Below are positions 1 to 12,793 of a stretch of DNA of 64,000 bases, piece by piece. The DNA is from Corella eumyota. Lineage: Eukaryota > Chordata > Ascidiacea > Phlebobranchia > Corellidae. The position numbers were made by a program, and so were the translations under genes. Every line of letters begins with the position of its first letter. Position 1 is the first letter of the stretch. The notes below the pieces were generated by a model. It was not told the DNA's origin. It saw nothing but the letters and a program-made list of their open reading frames with translations, and searched no databases. The stretch is from the NCBI GenBank assembly GCA_963082875.1, contig OY720098.1, forward strand, positions 8,122,001 through 8,186,000, in the 5' to 3' direction.

Positions 1-145
1 GGATGTTGAGCAAGAGGCTTCTGCAGCCTTACAAGCTAACATGAAAGTAAAAGTTGTTCTAAGACCAGGAAATAAACCTATAGAGAAGGATATTCTATCC
101 CAATATGACACAATCGACAGTTTTCATGATTTAATAAAAAGCTAA
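1..145 (+). CDS. 3' terminal coding exon of an unrecognised gene (partial)
   Basis: An open frame enters from the left edge (codons from base 2) and closes with TAA at 143-145, giving 47 residues. The tail contains MKVKVVLRPGNKPIEKDIL and ends in FHDLIKS. It has a normal charged composition and no low complexity, so it looks like a true C-terminus. I do not recognise the family. The next gene starts only 144 bp downstream on the same strand. No splice site is visible within the segment, so the upstream exon boundary lies outside the window or at its very edge. Confidence 0.6.
   Translation, partial: DVEQEASAALQANMKVKVVLRPGNKPIEKDILSQYDTIDSFHDLIKS
133..138 (+). terminator. candidate poly(A) signal inside the last codons
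   Basis: AATAAA lies at 133-138, five bases before the TAA stop. No other AATAAA is seen before the next gene's start at 290. Given the AT-rich sequence it could be chance. Confidence 0.3.
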
Positions 146-236
146 AATGGAGTTCAATACTATAAACTAATATAAGAACCTAACTTGTGCATTACTGTTA
201 CTTACACCTAACTACCTTTTAATTAGGTTATATATT

Positions 237-289
237 TTAATCCGTAGAAGTTTACATTATTTTAAATAAGTTAAAATTGGTAAATTATA
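237..289 (+). promoter_or_regulatory. possible 5' splice-leader acceptor / 5' UTR of the polyhomeotic-like gene
   Basis: A T-rich stretch ends in an AG at 246-247, 43 bases before the ATG at 290. With a gap of only 144 bp from the upstream stop, this resembles the intercistronic acceptor of a trans-spliced tunicate operon. An ordinary short 5' UTR fits equally well. Confidence 0.3.
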
Positions 290-1930
290 ATGGATGATTT
301 TGAAGTTGTGGATAGCCCTGAAGAACAAAATATGGAATATGATTCCATTCAACCAGAACCTGTTAGTTTATAAAAATTCAATTACAAATTTTATGTCGCT
401 TTAAATATTAATTATGTTTTGTTTTTAAGGAGGGTTTTACCAATAATACCAGAAAACCAGTTATACTTACTCATGTAATTGATGGATTTGTTATAGAGGA
501 ATCTTGTACACCATTTCCGGTAAGTTCAATAGGTAAACAAAATGTAGTCTGCTGAAACTAAATTTAAAATCAAGTCTTACATAAAAAAGTTTTCAAATTT
601 TTGTCAATAGATTTTTAATCAAGCTTTATTACACGACATCATATAATGGTGTGAATAGCATTAATACAAATTAGCTACTATTGTTTATGTCTGAGTAAAT
701 TTGACTAATAAATATTTTATGGTTTTTGTGTTTATTTTTAGCCTGAGATTTCTTCTCTTTTGTCGAGTCGTCAGCTAAGTATGATCAGAAAAAGACAACA
801 AATGGTGATGTCAAGAGATAAGGGTAAATACATGTAATTATGTGATTCATAAGAAAATATTTTACAATTTTGCCTTTGTTTTTTTTTTTGCAAAATTTGA
901 ATTTAATATTTAAAAATTTGTGTTTTTAAAGCATGTTAAAATTAAAATTTAAAAAGTTTTTCGTTTTACATTTAGAAGTGGCACATGTTGAAGCAGATTC
1001 CAGAAGATTAAGTTTTGAACAAGATCGCAACCAAGAAGTTGCCACAGCAACTTGCGAACAATGTGGATTTTCTGGTCCCCGCGTTCGATTCCCGATGCCG
1101 TCTCGCCGTTTTTGCTCACTAGGTTGTGCTAGAAAACATGGAAGGACTAATCCTATAACAGTTTCCTCTAAAATTTATAGGCCCACTGTACATGTAAGAG
1201 GTCGACCCAAGGGCAGTTTCAACAGAAGAATATTTTCAAAAAGAAAACAAGGACGTCCAACCACAAAAAAAGTAAATACTTTTTGTATCTACTTAATTTT
1301 ACTGTTCGTGTTTATGCATTTTTTTTTATAAATATAGCATAAACCAAACAAATCTTAAACTAGATTTATATAAATGATGACTAAATGTATATAAATCATT
1401 ACACAAAATTATCAACAACTTCTAATTATTAAACCATAGGCCCCTGGTTCACCTTCACAAAGTTTATCGGACAGCAACAGTTTTTCTGATTGTGATGATT
1501 GTAATGACTCAACATCAGGAAGGGAGGAATGGGACTCTGCATTCAGTTACAGTCCCACCCCATCCCCTGAACCAGAGGTACCCCAAAATGGGAAATCCCC
1601 ACTGTCACCCATGAAGTGGTCCGTGGATGATGTCTGGAAATATGTGAGGTCTTTTCCAGGTAAAATGTATTTTTGAAATTTATTTAATCAGTTTGAAAAC
1701 TAACCGAAATCTTCTGAAAGTACAAAACATTTTTAACACAGAAAGTTTAAAACTTAAATTTTTTTTTAGATTCTGCAAGCCACGCCGAGGACTTTAAGGC
1801 TCATGAAATCGATGGAGCAGCTCTTCTTCTTCTTCACGAAGAGCATCTTCTCTCTTCTATGAACATTCCACTAGGTCCAGCACTTAAACTCTGTTCGCAT
1901 ATTGACAAATTAAGACGGAGTATTAAATAA
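290..1930 (+). CDS. PHC: polyhomeotic-like Polycomb (PRC1) protein, short form
   Basis: Six exons: 290-361, 430-519, 742-823, 976-1271, 1440-1659, 1770-1930; 306 aa. Residues about 32-54 match the polyhomeotic HD1 box (core VILTHVIDGFVIEES). Residues about 101-130 form an FCS-type zinc finger, with CEQCG followed by RFCSLGCARKH. The C-terminal 70 residues are a polyhomeotic-type SAM domain (WSVDDVWKYV; SSMNIPLGPALKL). In PRC1 the SAM domain polymerises to compact chromatin. Between finger and SAM lie a classic AT-hook core (RGRPKG) and a second GRP in a basic setting (KRKQGRPTTKK). A TAA at 281-283, in frame and with no acceptor between it and 290, fixes this ATG as the start. The protein therefore lacks the long Gln/Ser/Thr-rich N-terminal half of fly and vertebrate homologues. 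Family assignment is firm; loss of the N-terminus is read directly from the gene model. Confidence 0.9.
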
Positions 1931-2220
1931 AAAAGTTCTTGGACACTTGCAAAATATTAATATTGTCAGTTGATTAATTGTCATACACTGCTTATTTGTT
2001 TTTTTGTTTAGATTGTACCAAACAAAACTTTTAAGCAAAAAAATTAAAATTTTAGGTTCTGTTAATTTTATGATTATGTTTGTTGCTTTTTATCAAAAAA
2101 GTATTGCTTTGTTTATGTTCGTTTTTGTCGAAACTGTTAGCCTAATTTTTAAATTTTGTTATACTGGTATTGGGTATGTTTTGCATTCATAAAATACATC
2201 TTTTTATAAACTAAAATAAA
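1926..2220 (+). terminator. 3' UTR with two candidate poly(A) signals of the polyhomeotic-like gene
   Basis: AATAAA at 1926-1931 overlaps the stop codon (1928-1930). A second AATAAA lies at 2215-2220 and gives a 3' UTR of more ordinary length. Which one is used cannot be told from sequence. Confidence 0.35.
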
Positions 2221-4013
2221 ACTAATTTTTTTTTATATTTTGTTTTTAATTTTGATGTTCACGGATGTTGATTGTTGTTGTCGGATAGTTTGTTTAATAT
2301 TTGCTATTAAATCTTACCAATAAACTAATTGGGTATATCAATTTTACTATATTTAAATAGACTGCAATATTGTAATAATGTCGTATGTTCAAGGTTAAAT
2401 TATTATTTTCATTTTAGTCTAATGAAAATTTCTTTAATAGTTTTTATAAAAAAATGCTTTATAAATTATGTTAATAGGTAGTCTACTGCGGACATGTTTT
2501 GGTAATTTTAAAGTCGTTATTTAATACGAGTGTGGGCGTTCAAGAGCCGAACACAAGTGATTTCGCAACAAAAAAAGTCGGTTACGCGCTCTAGAAATGG
2601 CGTGATTTCGGTTTTGTTGTATTTATTTACAGTTGCAAGGCTATTACTCGCTCTACGCAGATCCTTCCTGAAGAGTAAGCTGATAGTCGATTGCGTAATG
2701 CATTTGTATAAATCGTTGAACTACTTAACATTTTGTCAATTGTTAAAAGCTACAGACATATGAACTGTTAGAAATTAGCGGTTACCGAAAGCAATTAAGT
2801 TCTACAAGGCTTGCACATTATTTGCAAGTTCTGTTTACTTATGTAAACACAGACAAACACACGAGTAGACAAGGCTTACCGCTTTGAAGATTGTAATACA
2901 AAGCCGAAAATTTCTTCGTGCATTTCGCCTCGTAGTCGATGAAGTCGGGCGTTAATGATCTATTGTAAACACAGACATTTGAAAAAGGAAATTTACCTTA
3001 TTTAGCTGACCGTAAAAGAAATAGTAAAGCATGGTTCTTGCATCGGTTATTGATGATGTAGTAACACGCATAGGTTTAAGGAATTTTAATTCAAAAAACG
3101 GAGGTTCAAGGCAAAGTTGTGCCAACTCACGCATAGTCTACCGGGTGTGTGTAAAACTAAACTATATTATTAGGCGGTTGCGGGTTTTAAAATCAACAAT
3201 AGAATAGCCGAATTGTTCCTGAAACTTGTTCAATTATAATTCTCACCATATGTTAATGTTGTTGTATAAAAAAGCTCAAGTAATTTTATTTTTTAAAAGT
3301 TGAAACCTTTTGAAATGCTAGTTTTATCTAGTTAACAGTTAGCAAACATCTAAACATTAGACGTTTAAACATTGCAAAGTCACAGTCAGGTGTTTGATAA
3401 ATTAAGTTAGCAAGTCGTAACTGTGACAACATTACCAATTGATAATATCAGTGTGTGTCAATTTAACATTTTAACACACAAACATAGTTTGCCTAGGGCA
3501 CACATTCAGTACTAGTCTTACACAATGTGTCTATTGTGCAATTCTGCATTTTACTTGTACTTACGATCTACTTAATCATTTACCTCAAATTGCAGAATAT
3601 AGATTATCAAAAAAATGGGTTTATTATATAAAGTGCAAAAATCTAGGTCAAATTTAAACTGCGTTGGTTTAGTGTATTCAATATTTCACTGAACTATATA
3701 GGTCATAATTAACAAAAATAAAATATAACCAAAGTAGTAAATATTTACAATATTGAGGACATTTATAGTTTATTTATTAATGTGAAAACTTGTTTTATTA
3801 TATAAGTATTGTAACATACTGTTCAATGACTAGCTAGGTTATAGTCGTAAACTCTATTTTAGTTGTAAAACAATGTTTTAACATGTGCAACATAATAGTT
3901 AACATTTTCTTTGATGTGTTTAAATTCTTTCATAGAGCCTATGTAAACTAAGTAAGTTTTTTGTACTTTTTACAAACCTGACAAAGTGACAATTAAGAGA
4001 AAGTATTATTACA
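2221..4013 (+). other. intergenic region, presumed promoter side of the Grb gene
   Basis: No convincing coding segment. A less AT-rich patch at about 2520-3150 has short open frames on both strands that lack domain signals and splice context, so I read it as promoter or other non-coding DNA. The rest is AT-rich spacer. Confidence 0.5.
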
Positions 4014-7000
4014 ATGAACACTTGCTTTGAGCAGCGTAAAACGAGCTTCGACGGAATCAATTCAAAAGGTATAAGGTTACATTATTGACGTAGGTTCTTA
4101 CTTGTTGACGTGTATGCTTAGGTAACTGGCTGGGTGACAGGCTATCAAAACAAAAAACTTCTAAGCTTAATAATATTACTTAATTTAGTAGGGTTAAATT
4201 TCATTAAAACAGGATTATGAATGTGGTAAGCCTTGAAGCACTTATATCTTTACACTAAAGCCACCATTTATTTTGAATTTCAATTGACATTTTTTTTACA
4301 TCTGGTATTAAATTTTTTTATAATATAAATTTGTTGTATATATATACATTTTAACTGTTTTAATGTTATGTAGATGATGTTGATTTGGAGTCTTTGATAC
4401 AGCAAATAGATAGTGGAAATGAAGAATCGTCGCAAACCGATATTAGTAGCTCTTCTGGAGGTGCAGGTCATTAGTTATTTTTGTAAAATAGTCAATTAGG
4501 CTATTTAATAAAAACACAGAACATATTCCTGCGTATCTCTTACTTAAAATTATCATAAAATAATTTAAAATGTTTTGTTATTATGAAATTCTATGGTTGT
4601 TGTTAAAATTCTGGTATTGCATGTACAAATTTTTCACATTTTTGGGTTTAATTATTAAACTAAATATCAATAATACTTCATACTATGTAAAGGTTTGATG
4701 TCAAGATTGATTTAATTAAATGTATAAAATCAATTAATTATTTATCATTAATCATGATTTCAATTGGCATTAAAATTTTGTGTTTGATAAAGCAGCTCTG
4801 ATTTTTAATTTACTTACTAATCAATCTTACTTAAGCCTTAGTAAACACTAAGCCAACTATTTTTAGCTTTATTAAACTATCAAGTATTAAATTTGATTAA
4901 ACTAATGGTTAACCATAAGCAGATTAAACTGCCTTCATTTGTTTGGTAAGCAAACTGTAGTTTAAGTACCAGAGCTAAAAAGCGTTGACCTGTTGGACTT
5001 TGTAATTTTTTGTACTCTTTACAATCTTGAGTTAAATACCATTTATAATGCTGAGTTTCTATTGGATAAATTTCTGGGTTGGGCCAGTGTTTCATGTGCC
5101 TTTAGTATGGTGTGTATTAAACAATATGTATTTAGGCCCTCGAATTGTAAATTTATTTTTAGAATTAAAATTTATATTTAATATTTTGCTATAGTAGTAC
5201 TTTTTATTTAGCTTTGATTTGCACTAATTAAATTATAAACTTATGCCCTTGACAATATTGTATTTGCTTTCAAACTAACTACATAATTCTGGTGTTTACC
5301 TTTTTGTCGTAACATTTGATTAACATGCATATGGATTTACGGAACTAGACATCCTATTTTCCCGGTAAAATGTTAACCTGCGTAATTTCCCCCGCCACGT
5401 ATTTGTGAATGAAATTTTAATTGTTTAATTCTTCCTGTGTTTTGTCATTCCCATCAATTTACAATAGTAGTCACAGAGAAAACAGGGTTGAAAACTTAGT
5501 TTACATGTTAAAAATTCAATTTAGTAAAACCAAACAAGTTGTAAGTAAAAAAATAGTAATTTTTAGTGTTTTGTTTTTAAATTTAAGTTCATAAATCTAT
5601 TTTATAAAGTTTAAATGTTTTGTGAATCATTTTCTAAGTCATTATTTTTACCGGCATAAAAAATTGTAAAAATTTAGAAGATAAGTGGATTTATTGTTAG
5701 TGCCAACAAAAACATTTAAAAAATATGTCTAAGAAAGAAAACGACGAAGAAATTGAAATTGTTTTTTTGGTTTTTATTATGTAGACAGCAAATATTTGTT
5801 TTGTAGTAACATTTTTTCATTTTCTAACCCTGCTTTCCTCATCTACTATGACTCATGTCGTAGGTGGTCCCCTATGATGTCATCCTGTTGAATATTTTAT
5901 CAAATATTTGTTTGTTTGATTGGTCATTCACATTTCGATCTGTAGTAGAACAAAGCCGTAAAAATAATTTTAAACAACTGGTGTAAAGCGATAAAATTTC
6001 GCTTGGGTGAATAGAGGAAAAGTAAATTTAAAGTAAGAATTTTGGTAAATGAATGATTATTGATTATATTTAAATGAGTATCGTTTAATTATTTAATTGT
6101 TGTTGATTATGCAATCATTTCTATTTTAGGATAACAAGTTACTTTTAGAATAAATCTGTTATAAATATAACTTAAGTTTTTTTTATGTTTATTTAAATAG
6201 GCTATAAAACAATTTTTTCGTAAAAAATGATTTTTAATAACAAGTTGCTTTGTTTAAAGAATAATATACTCATGGTTGTAATTGTGGGTTTATAGTGGCA
6301 TTGGTAAATTTCTAATTAGAATCTCTATATAATTATGTCATGTTTAATTGTTATGTTATCTGTTTATCAATTGCGAGTAATTGACGATAATTGTTAGGCT
6401 CTCTGTATTAAATACGATTTAATTACTATTTACAATAGTCATTTAGTTGAATTTTAAGTACGAAATATGACGTAAATGTCCCAAAATAAACACAGATGGA
6501 TTTTGTTGATTTGACTTTCAGTTTCATGAATATACATAAATAAAGCTAAATCGTTTTTAATTTATAGAGCTGTATATAAATAGTTTAATACTGAAAGGGC
6601 TGTTTGTATTTTTTAGATGTTTGGTATAAACGTCAGTTTTAACTCTGGTATATATCATTTCTTACTATCAACTAAGTTATAACTTATACTTACTTTCTTG
6701 ATTGTTTGATATAGTGCAGTTATTGCTTTAGAATAAATAGTATTTATTATTAAAGAGTATTTTTGATATTTTTAAGCAATGTTTATAATAAGAGATTTTG
6801 TGTCTATGTCCTGTTCGTAGTTTTGTAATGTTTAACATGAAGCTGTTAAAAGAAGTCTACTTTTAAGAATAAGTTTTTTTTAATTGACTAAACTATATTA
6901 AATTCTTAAAAAAAATTTTAATAATATTTTTTATTTTATCATAAAATTTTCTCATTACAGAAGCGTTAATAGAAAGCAATGAATCAATAGCCAGCGAGGA

Positions 7001-10000
7001 AGACAACAATCACCATTCCAGTAAATCGAGTTTCTTTGACAAACATTTCCTTAAATCACTTCCAGTTGCGATATTAAGCAGAAGGTTTGTAAAATTTTCG
7101 GAATTGTTATTACAGTGCTGTCTGATTTGTTATTTTCTGTTACTTTATTGAAAAATTTGAATGACTTTATTTTGCATGTCTTAATAAAAGCAAGTTAAAT
7201 TTTTTAAAAGCGTCAAGGCTTTAATTTGATTTAAATTGTATTTTTAATAAAAATGAATTGTTTTTAATTATTAAGTTTTTTATAAAATTAAAAAAATTAT
7301 AAACTAGCAAATTACGTGAAACAGTCTAATATTGTAACTTCTAAAACCGGTAACGACAGTGAATATTGCGTCAAACTATTTAGAAATTACGTCAATACAA
7401 ACCACTCTATTGCTACTCCTTTATTGATACCACTTAACATGACCACTCCATTTCTTTGATGCATTGTATTCCAATAAGCTAACAATCTATCAGTTGTGTA
7501 ATTCTACTTGAGTAGACCATCACGTTTTAAATTTTAAAACAATTGCCTATACAAAGATTGTTTTAGCGGTTTAGTTTATTTTTATTTTTTGTTATATATA
7601 ATCGAAATAATTTTTATAATATTTTTTAACCTTTTTTTTTATTTTATACTTTTTTGTTTTTAGAAAGTTATTTGGATCTCACTCTGACCTTACATCTTCG
7701 ACTCCCTCCTCCCCTATTAATCCCCACTCCCTCCCAGCATCCAGGAACAACGACAACTTGTTATCACCAAGGAAGATGGAGAGGATCACTTCATGCAAAA
7801 TACAAAGGAATGGTTCAAAACAGGTTAATAAAAACATTTTCTTTTATGTTTTAATTAATTTAACTTTAAAAATTTTAAGATATTTTTGTAATGTTTCAAT
7901 AAGTTTAAAATATTTAAAATCGAATGATAAAATTTAAAATAATTATCAAACAGGTTTTATGGAATGTGTGGATCAGTGATCTTGCAATATGGAAAGAAGT
8001 TGAACTTCCAGTACATTCTACTTGTGCATTGTTGTTACACACTCTACTTACTAAACTAAGGCGTAATCCTGATCTCACAACCTGGTCCATTATTGAACAA
8101 AATACAGAATCCATGACAGGTATATATTTAAAAAAAATTTTTAAAAATGGTTGTGTTTATTTAGTAAGGACTTCAAATTTTTTTTGGTATAAAATTTTGG
8201 GACTTTGTTATTACATTATGTAATTTTATTTGATTGCGTTATTGCCCAGCTGCTTATACATAGAAGTTTTTATTTTGAACTTTGCAAGTGTATTGTATTT
8301 TTTTATGAATTTATGACATAATAAAAGTTTTACAATCACAAACAGGTGCACAATAACAAATCAATTTTTTTCTCTGAAGATTTATTGTTCGATTATTTCT
8401 TAGTAACACTTGTAACATAAGGCCTGTGGCTATTATTGAAAATCTAAAAAGTTAGACTTGTTTTTATTTAAAGTGAAAAATATTTGCGTCATGGTGGATT
8501 TTAAATACCACAATGAAAAACAATTTTGTTTACCATTTCTCTTTAAAAACAAAAACATGTTTAGTGGGAAAATAAAAACAAGATTTTTTAGTTAGTTTAT
8601 GTATTGGTTGTTAAAAAATCATCTGTCAATCAAATTGTGTTGTGTAGGATTGTTGGCGTGTTAAAATATTTAATTTTAGGTTTGTTTTTGTTGGCTGTTG
8701 TTTGGGTATAGTTGGGGAGTTGAAATTTTTATAAAAATATTATTTTAAGTGGATTATAAAACCAAGATTGATATATAAGATTATGTTGTTACATAACTAT
8801 CTTAAGGTTGAGTTTTCCGCCAGGGGTTATTAAACAAAAACGCTGTTATTTATTTTCTATAAAAAATTAATAACTAAAATTATCTGTCATTTTTTAAATT
8901 CCAATTATTGATTTATGAATAAAATTTGCATATAATAATATAATCCTGTTTTAATTAAATTAAAATTTATTTTTGATCACTAAAAATAACCTCAAAAAAT
9001 CTTTATTTTTAATCGAAATTTTTGTTTATATACATTTTTTAGAAAGATATGTTGAAGATCATGAAATAATGGACGAGGTATCAAGTACACAAGAACACGA
9101 CATTATTTCTCGCTTTTGCCTCAACAAAACTTTAACGAAATACAGCATTTTATTAAACCCCGAACTTTGCCTTCCAAATGGAATGTTAACTTTTCCCGAA
9201 AATTCACCCGAATCCCGAAATAAAGATACCGTCAGAAGACTACAGATGCAGGTAGTTAAATTATTTATTTTAAAATTTGTCTGATTCTGTGATTATATTT
9301 AGTCAACCAATTTTTTTATTATGTTAAAACACATGTTTAGTTGACTACAATGCACAGGTGTATGTAATAGCGAAATATTTTATTAAAGTCAAGTGTATTT
9401 AATATTATCTGACATTTAAGAGCTCATTTTACTGTTGAATATTTATTTATACAGCTGGCTAGTAACGGATTAGCAATTTTTATAATACCAGTAAAATTAT
9501 ATTAATATAAATTTAAACCAAGTGTGGTATTTTGATTTATGAATGTTAAAGTATGACATTTTAAGCACAAAGTTAATATAACTTTTGTTTTTTTACATGT
9601 GGCACTATTCTTAATGTTTTAATATTTACATATTTTTATAGCATTTATTAACAAAAACAGCACCAGAAATGTGTGGATGGCTGCATGTAAGAGAGGTGGG
9701 GAGAAGAAATTATAAGAAGTTGTACAGTGTTTTAAGAAACTCGGGGCTCTATTATTGCATTAAAAACACAAACAAGGTTACTAAAAAATTCAAATAAATG
9801 TTTAAATCAATAAGTTTAAAAAAAATTATTTTAAAGGCTTTAGTATATATAACATGAAATAAATATTTAAATGTCAGAAGAATGCTTGTTATATCTATAC
9901 TAAATATTAAAACATATTATTTATTTTAAAAATTTACAAAATTGGATAGTAAAACTAATTAACAACTGTAAAATTGGTTCTTTTGTACTTTATGTAGGTC

Positions 10001-11942
10001 CCTCACAATATGGTGTGTATAGCAGAGGTTCACAGTGCCCAAGTTTGGTTCCCAATTAAGAATAAAAAACCACCTCACCAATCACCTACACCATTTACTT
10101 TCTGTTTAAAGGTTTACCTAGCAAAAATTTATAAATTAAAATTCATAAGCCATAATATAGTTTTATTTTGTTTTATAAATTTTCTTGAATTTAAAAATAT
10201 TTTTTGGTTGTCTTGTCAGCATGTTTTAAATTGTGTGACCTTTTGGTTTATATTTTATAGGAAATGTAATATCTAATATATTTCTCCTTTCCTTTTTTAG
10301 CCACGATCTTTTAAAAACGGTGCGGTGATCCATTGGTTTTGCGCTGAAAATGAACACCTCAGATCGGCATGGATCAGTGGACTTAGATTGACGTTGGTAA
10401 ATATTTTGTTTGTGTTATTCGAATTTTAATCCATTTTAAACATGATTTTTCTTTTGTATTTTTAAAACGTGATACCTTCAATGGTTCAAGACCGGCACAT
10501 TTTTATGTATTTCAAAACTGTGTGGTCTTTGCCTTTGTTAATACATAACCTTCTGTTGATATATGATCCTTTTTATTTCCACTAAGCATAAAATGTTTTA
10601 GTTTTCGTAGTAAGGTAATTGCTAAATTTTGTTTTTTAAATTTAAATCTTTTAATTTTTTGTTTAGAATGGAAGTCGATTTCATGAATCATACTTAAGCG
10701 CACGTCGTCATGGTTCATCGAATCTGGTTCGTTCATCGAGTGATCGAGCAATAAATGTAATTTATCTTTTTTGTGTTTACTAAATAAACCATGTTGTTTT
10801 AAGAAAGGTCATGTTTGATTAGAGATAAACACAAGTTACTTAACTTTACATTATTAGGTTTTAAATGTTAACATTTTAATGCTGATTACTATTGAATTTT
10901 TAAATTTTAGATACTGCCAATGAAATTTTGAAAATGTTTATACTTAATAAGTTAATGAATTATTTAAAAAAAATTTTAAATAAAGTAAAATTCCGATTGT
11001 CATTCGATTTACTTTTTTTCAGAGAAGGGATTATAATTTTGTTGCAATGGATTTCTCCGGAACAACAGGGAGAGTGATTACCAATCCACAGGAGGCTGCC
11101 ATGGTAGAAGTTCAACAACAATCTTCTTGGAGAAGGAGACTAATTAACAAAACAGGTAAGCATTATAAAATAAAATAATTTTTGGCCCTGGAAAAAAAAT
11201 ATGTCACAATTCAATGTTTAAAATATTTAGTTGTTCAAAGCATTTCTTAATATAAATATTACGTTAATCCCTGTACAAGGCCTCCAAAAGCTATAGCTGG
11301 ATAGAAACTTAATTAAAAAATTCTTAGTTAATTATAAATTGTAATATTTCATAAATATTAATCTAAACAGTAGGGGGAAACACATTGGGAAGTTCAGCCC
11401 CAACCAGAGATGCCCAATGGTTTGCAAGAGCCATCCACCAAACCCAGCCTTGGTATTATGGAAAAATATCGAGGGAAGAAGCAACTGAAGAGATTCAGAG
11501 ATACGGGAATATTGATGGGTATGTTTTTATCAACTATACAAATTTTGAATTTTGATTTTATTAGAATAAAATATATTTGATTTTTTTTAATAACTGAATA
11601 TTACATTTTGTTTAAGAACTTTTCTTGTGAGAGACAGTCACTCAATTCCCGGAGGAATAGTTATAACTTTGTGTCACAACCAAAAGTCGCGCCATATTCC
11701 CTTAACACAGGTATTTAAATCTCCCTTTTTTGTCGTCATGCTATGAACTTGAGGTTTTATTAGATATATTAAAATTATTATAATATTTTTTTTAGTTTGA
11801 ACGTGATGGTCAATTTTTTTATTCCGCTGACAACGGAGAGACTCGCTTTACCGACTTGATACAGTTCATTGATTTTCATCGATTAAATAAAAGCTCATTA
11901 CCCTGTGTGTTAGTGCATGAGTGCACGCGACGCTTTTCCTAA
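4014..11942 (+). CDS. GRB10-like: Grb7/10/14-family adaptor (RA-PH-BPS-SH2)
   Basis: Fourteen exons: 4014-4068, 4374-4466, 6961-7084, 7664-7823, 7954-8119, 9043-9251, 9642-9776, 9998-10111, 10301-10396, 10667-10756, 11023-11155, 11371-11518, 11617-11710, 11796-11942; 587 aa, normal for the family. Near the N-terminus DVDLESLIQQ resembles the Grb10 DVDLEAL segment. A Ser/Pro-rich stretch follows, then a Ras-associating domain (about 146-225, ending in YVEDHEIMDEV), a PH domain (about 279-384), and the BPS region with AMDFSGTTGRVITNPQEA, the family signature. The SH2 domain spans 486-587, starting WYYGKISREEA and containing FLVRDS, with the phosphotyrosine-binding Arg513. Vertebrates have three paralogues; this looks like the single pre-duplication gene. 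Members bind activated insulin/IGF and ErbB-type receptors at the membrane and damp or route their signal. The first exon is the least certain part, supported by phase and an ATG only. Large introns 4467-6960 and 8120-9042 hold nothing I could identify. Confidence 0.93.
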
Positions 11943-12793
11943 TATTTTACCACTTATTTATTGACAGCCACTGTACACTAATAATACATTGTTAGTGGGC
12001 CTCTTTTTTAACTGCCTTTTTTGTTCTTCATTTTTAGTTTAAGATATAGATTTTGTTTGATCAAATCTTTGTAAAAACTATTTTTTATTTTTCCTAATTG
12101 TGTTGGAAATAAACAAATAAATTGTGTTGCAAAGGTTCTTGTTTTTATATTATAAAATAATTAAAAAATATAATATAAGTTAGCTAATATAAATTTAGGT
12201 TAAGTCTTAATCCATGTTTATTGAGTGGCATCCGTTCAGTAAAACGAAATTGCCTTGTCTGATTTTAAAACAAACATGTGCACTTATTATAAAGATGAAA
12301 TAAATAGTTAAAAATTGTACAAGTTATAGTTTTAGAGCATTCAATTTACTTATTAAAATGGGGAGTCAAAATACAATAAAGCCTGTCAGTAAATGAATAA
12401 CAATTTCGTTTTACATCAACACTAAAAAACTATTTGTTTATATAAATTAAAGTAAGCTTATGTAAATTTGTCCAAAATAAACTACAATAGTACATGTAAA
12501 CCTTATTCTGAAATGAACTAAAAAAAATGCTCGGTTTTTCAAAAACCATTTACTTTATTTTGTTAACTATTCTAAAATAGTTGTATTTCTATTATAGAGA
12601 ATACATTTTATTAATTAATATACAAAATTTTAATTTTAGACCCTTATGCAATTTAGTTGAGGATAAACTTCTTAATATTTTAATTATGACGTTAATTTTA
12701 CGCATGATTGCTCTAGAGCGGCAAGAAAACCAAAATAAAAAACAATTTGGAAAACGTGGTTTTTATGAATTATTTTCGTTTATATATTATTTA
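11943..12793 (+). other. Grb 3' UTR and spacer before MRPL42
   Basis: Contains the Grb poly(A) signal (12108-12113) and otherwise AT-rich sequence. T-rich AGs at 12595-12596 and 12638-12639 could be 5' UTR acceptors for the next gene. No separate gene seen. Confidence 0.5.
12108..12113 (+). terminator. poly(A) signal of the Grb gene
   Basis: AATAAA sits 166 bases past the stop and is followed by a TGTGTT-type GU-rich stretch at about 12122-12130, a good cleavage context. Confidence 0.55.

Noticed and set aside
2530-3134. Open frames of 60-77 codons on both strands between polyhomeotic and Grb
   Set aside because: The local GC content is higher but no motif or phase-matched exon was found; more likely promoter sequence of the Grb gene.
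5816-5970. Possible alternative first exon in the large Grb intron (a CCAAT-like string and a CGTAG/GTGG junction)
   Set aside because: No open frame could be joined in phase to the next exon, and the motifs are too short to stand alone.
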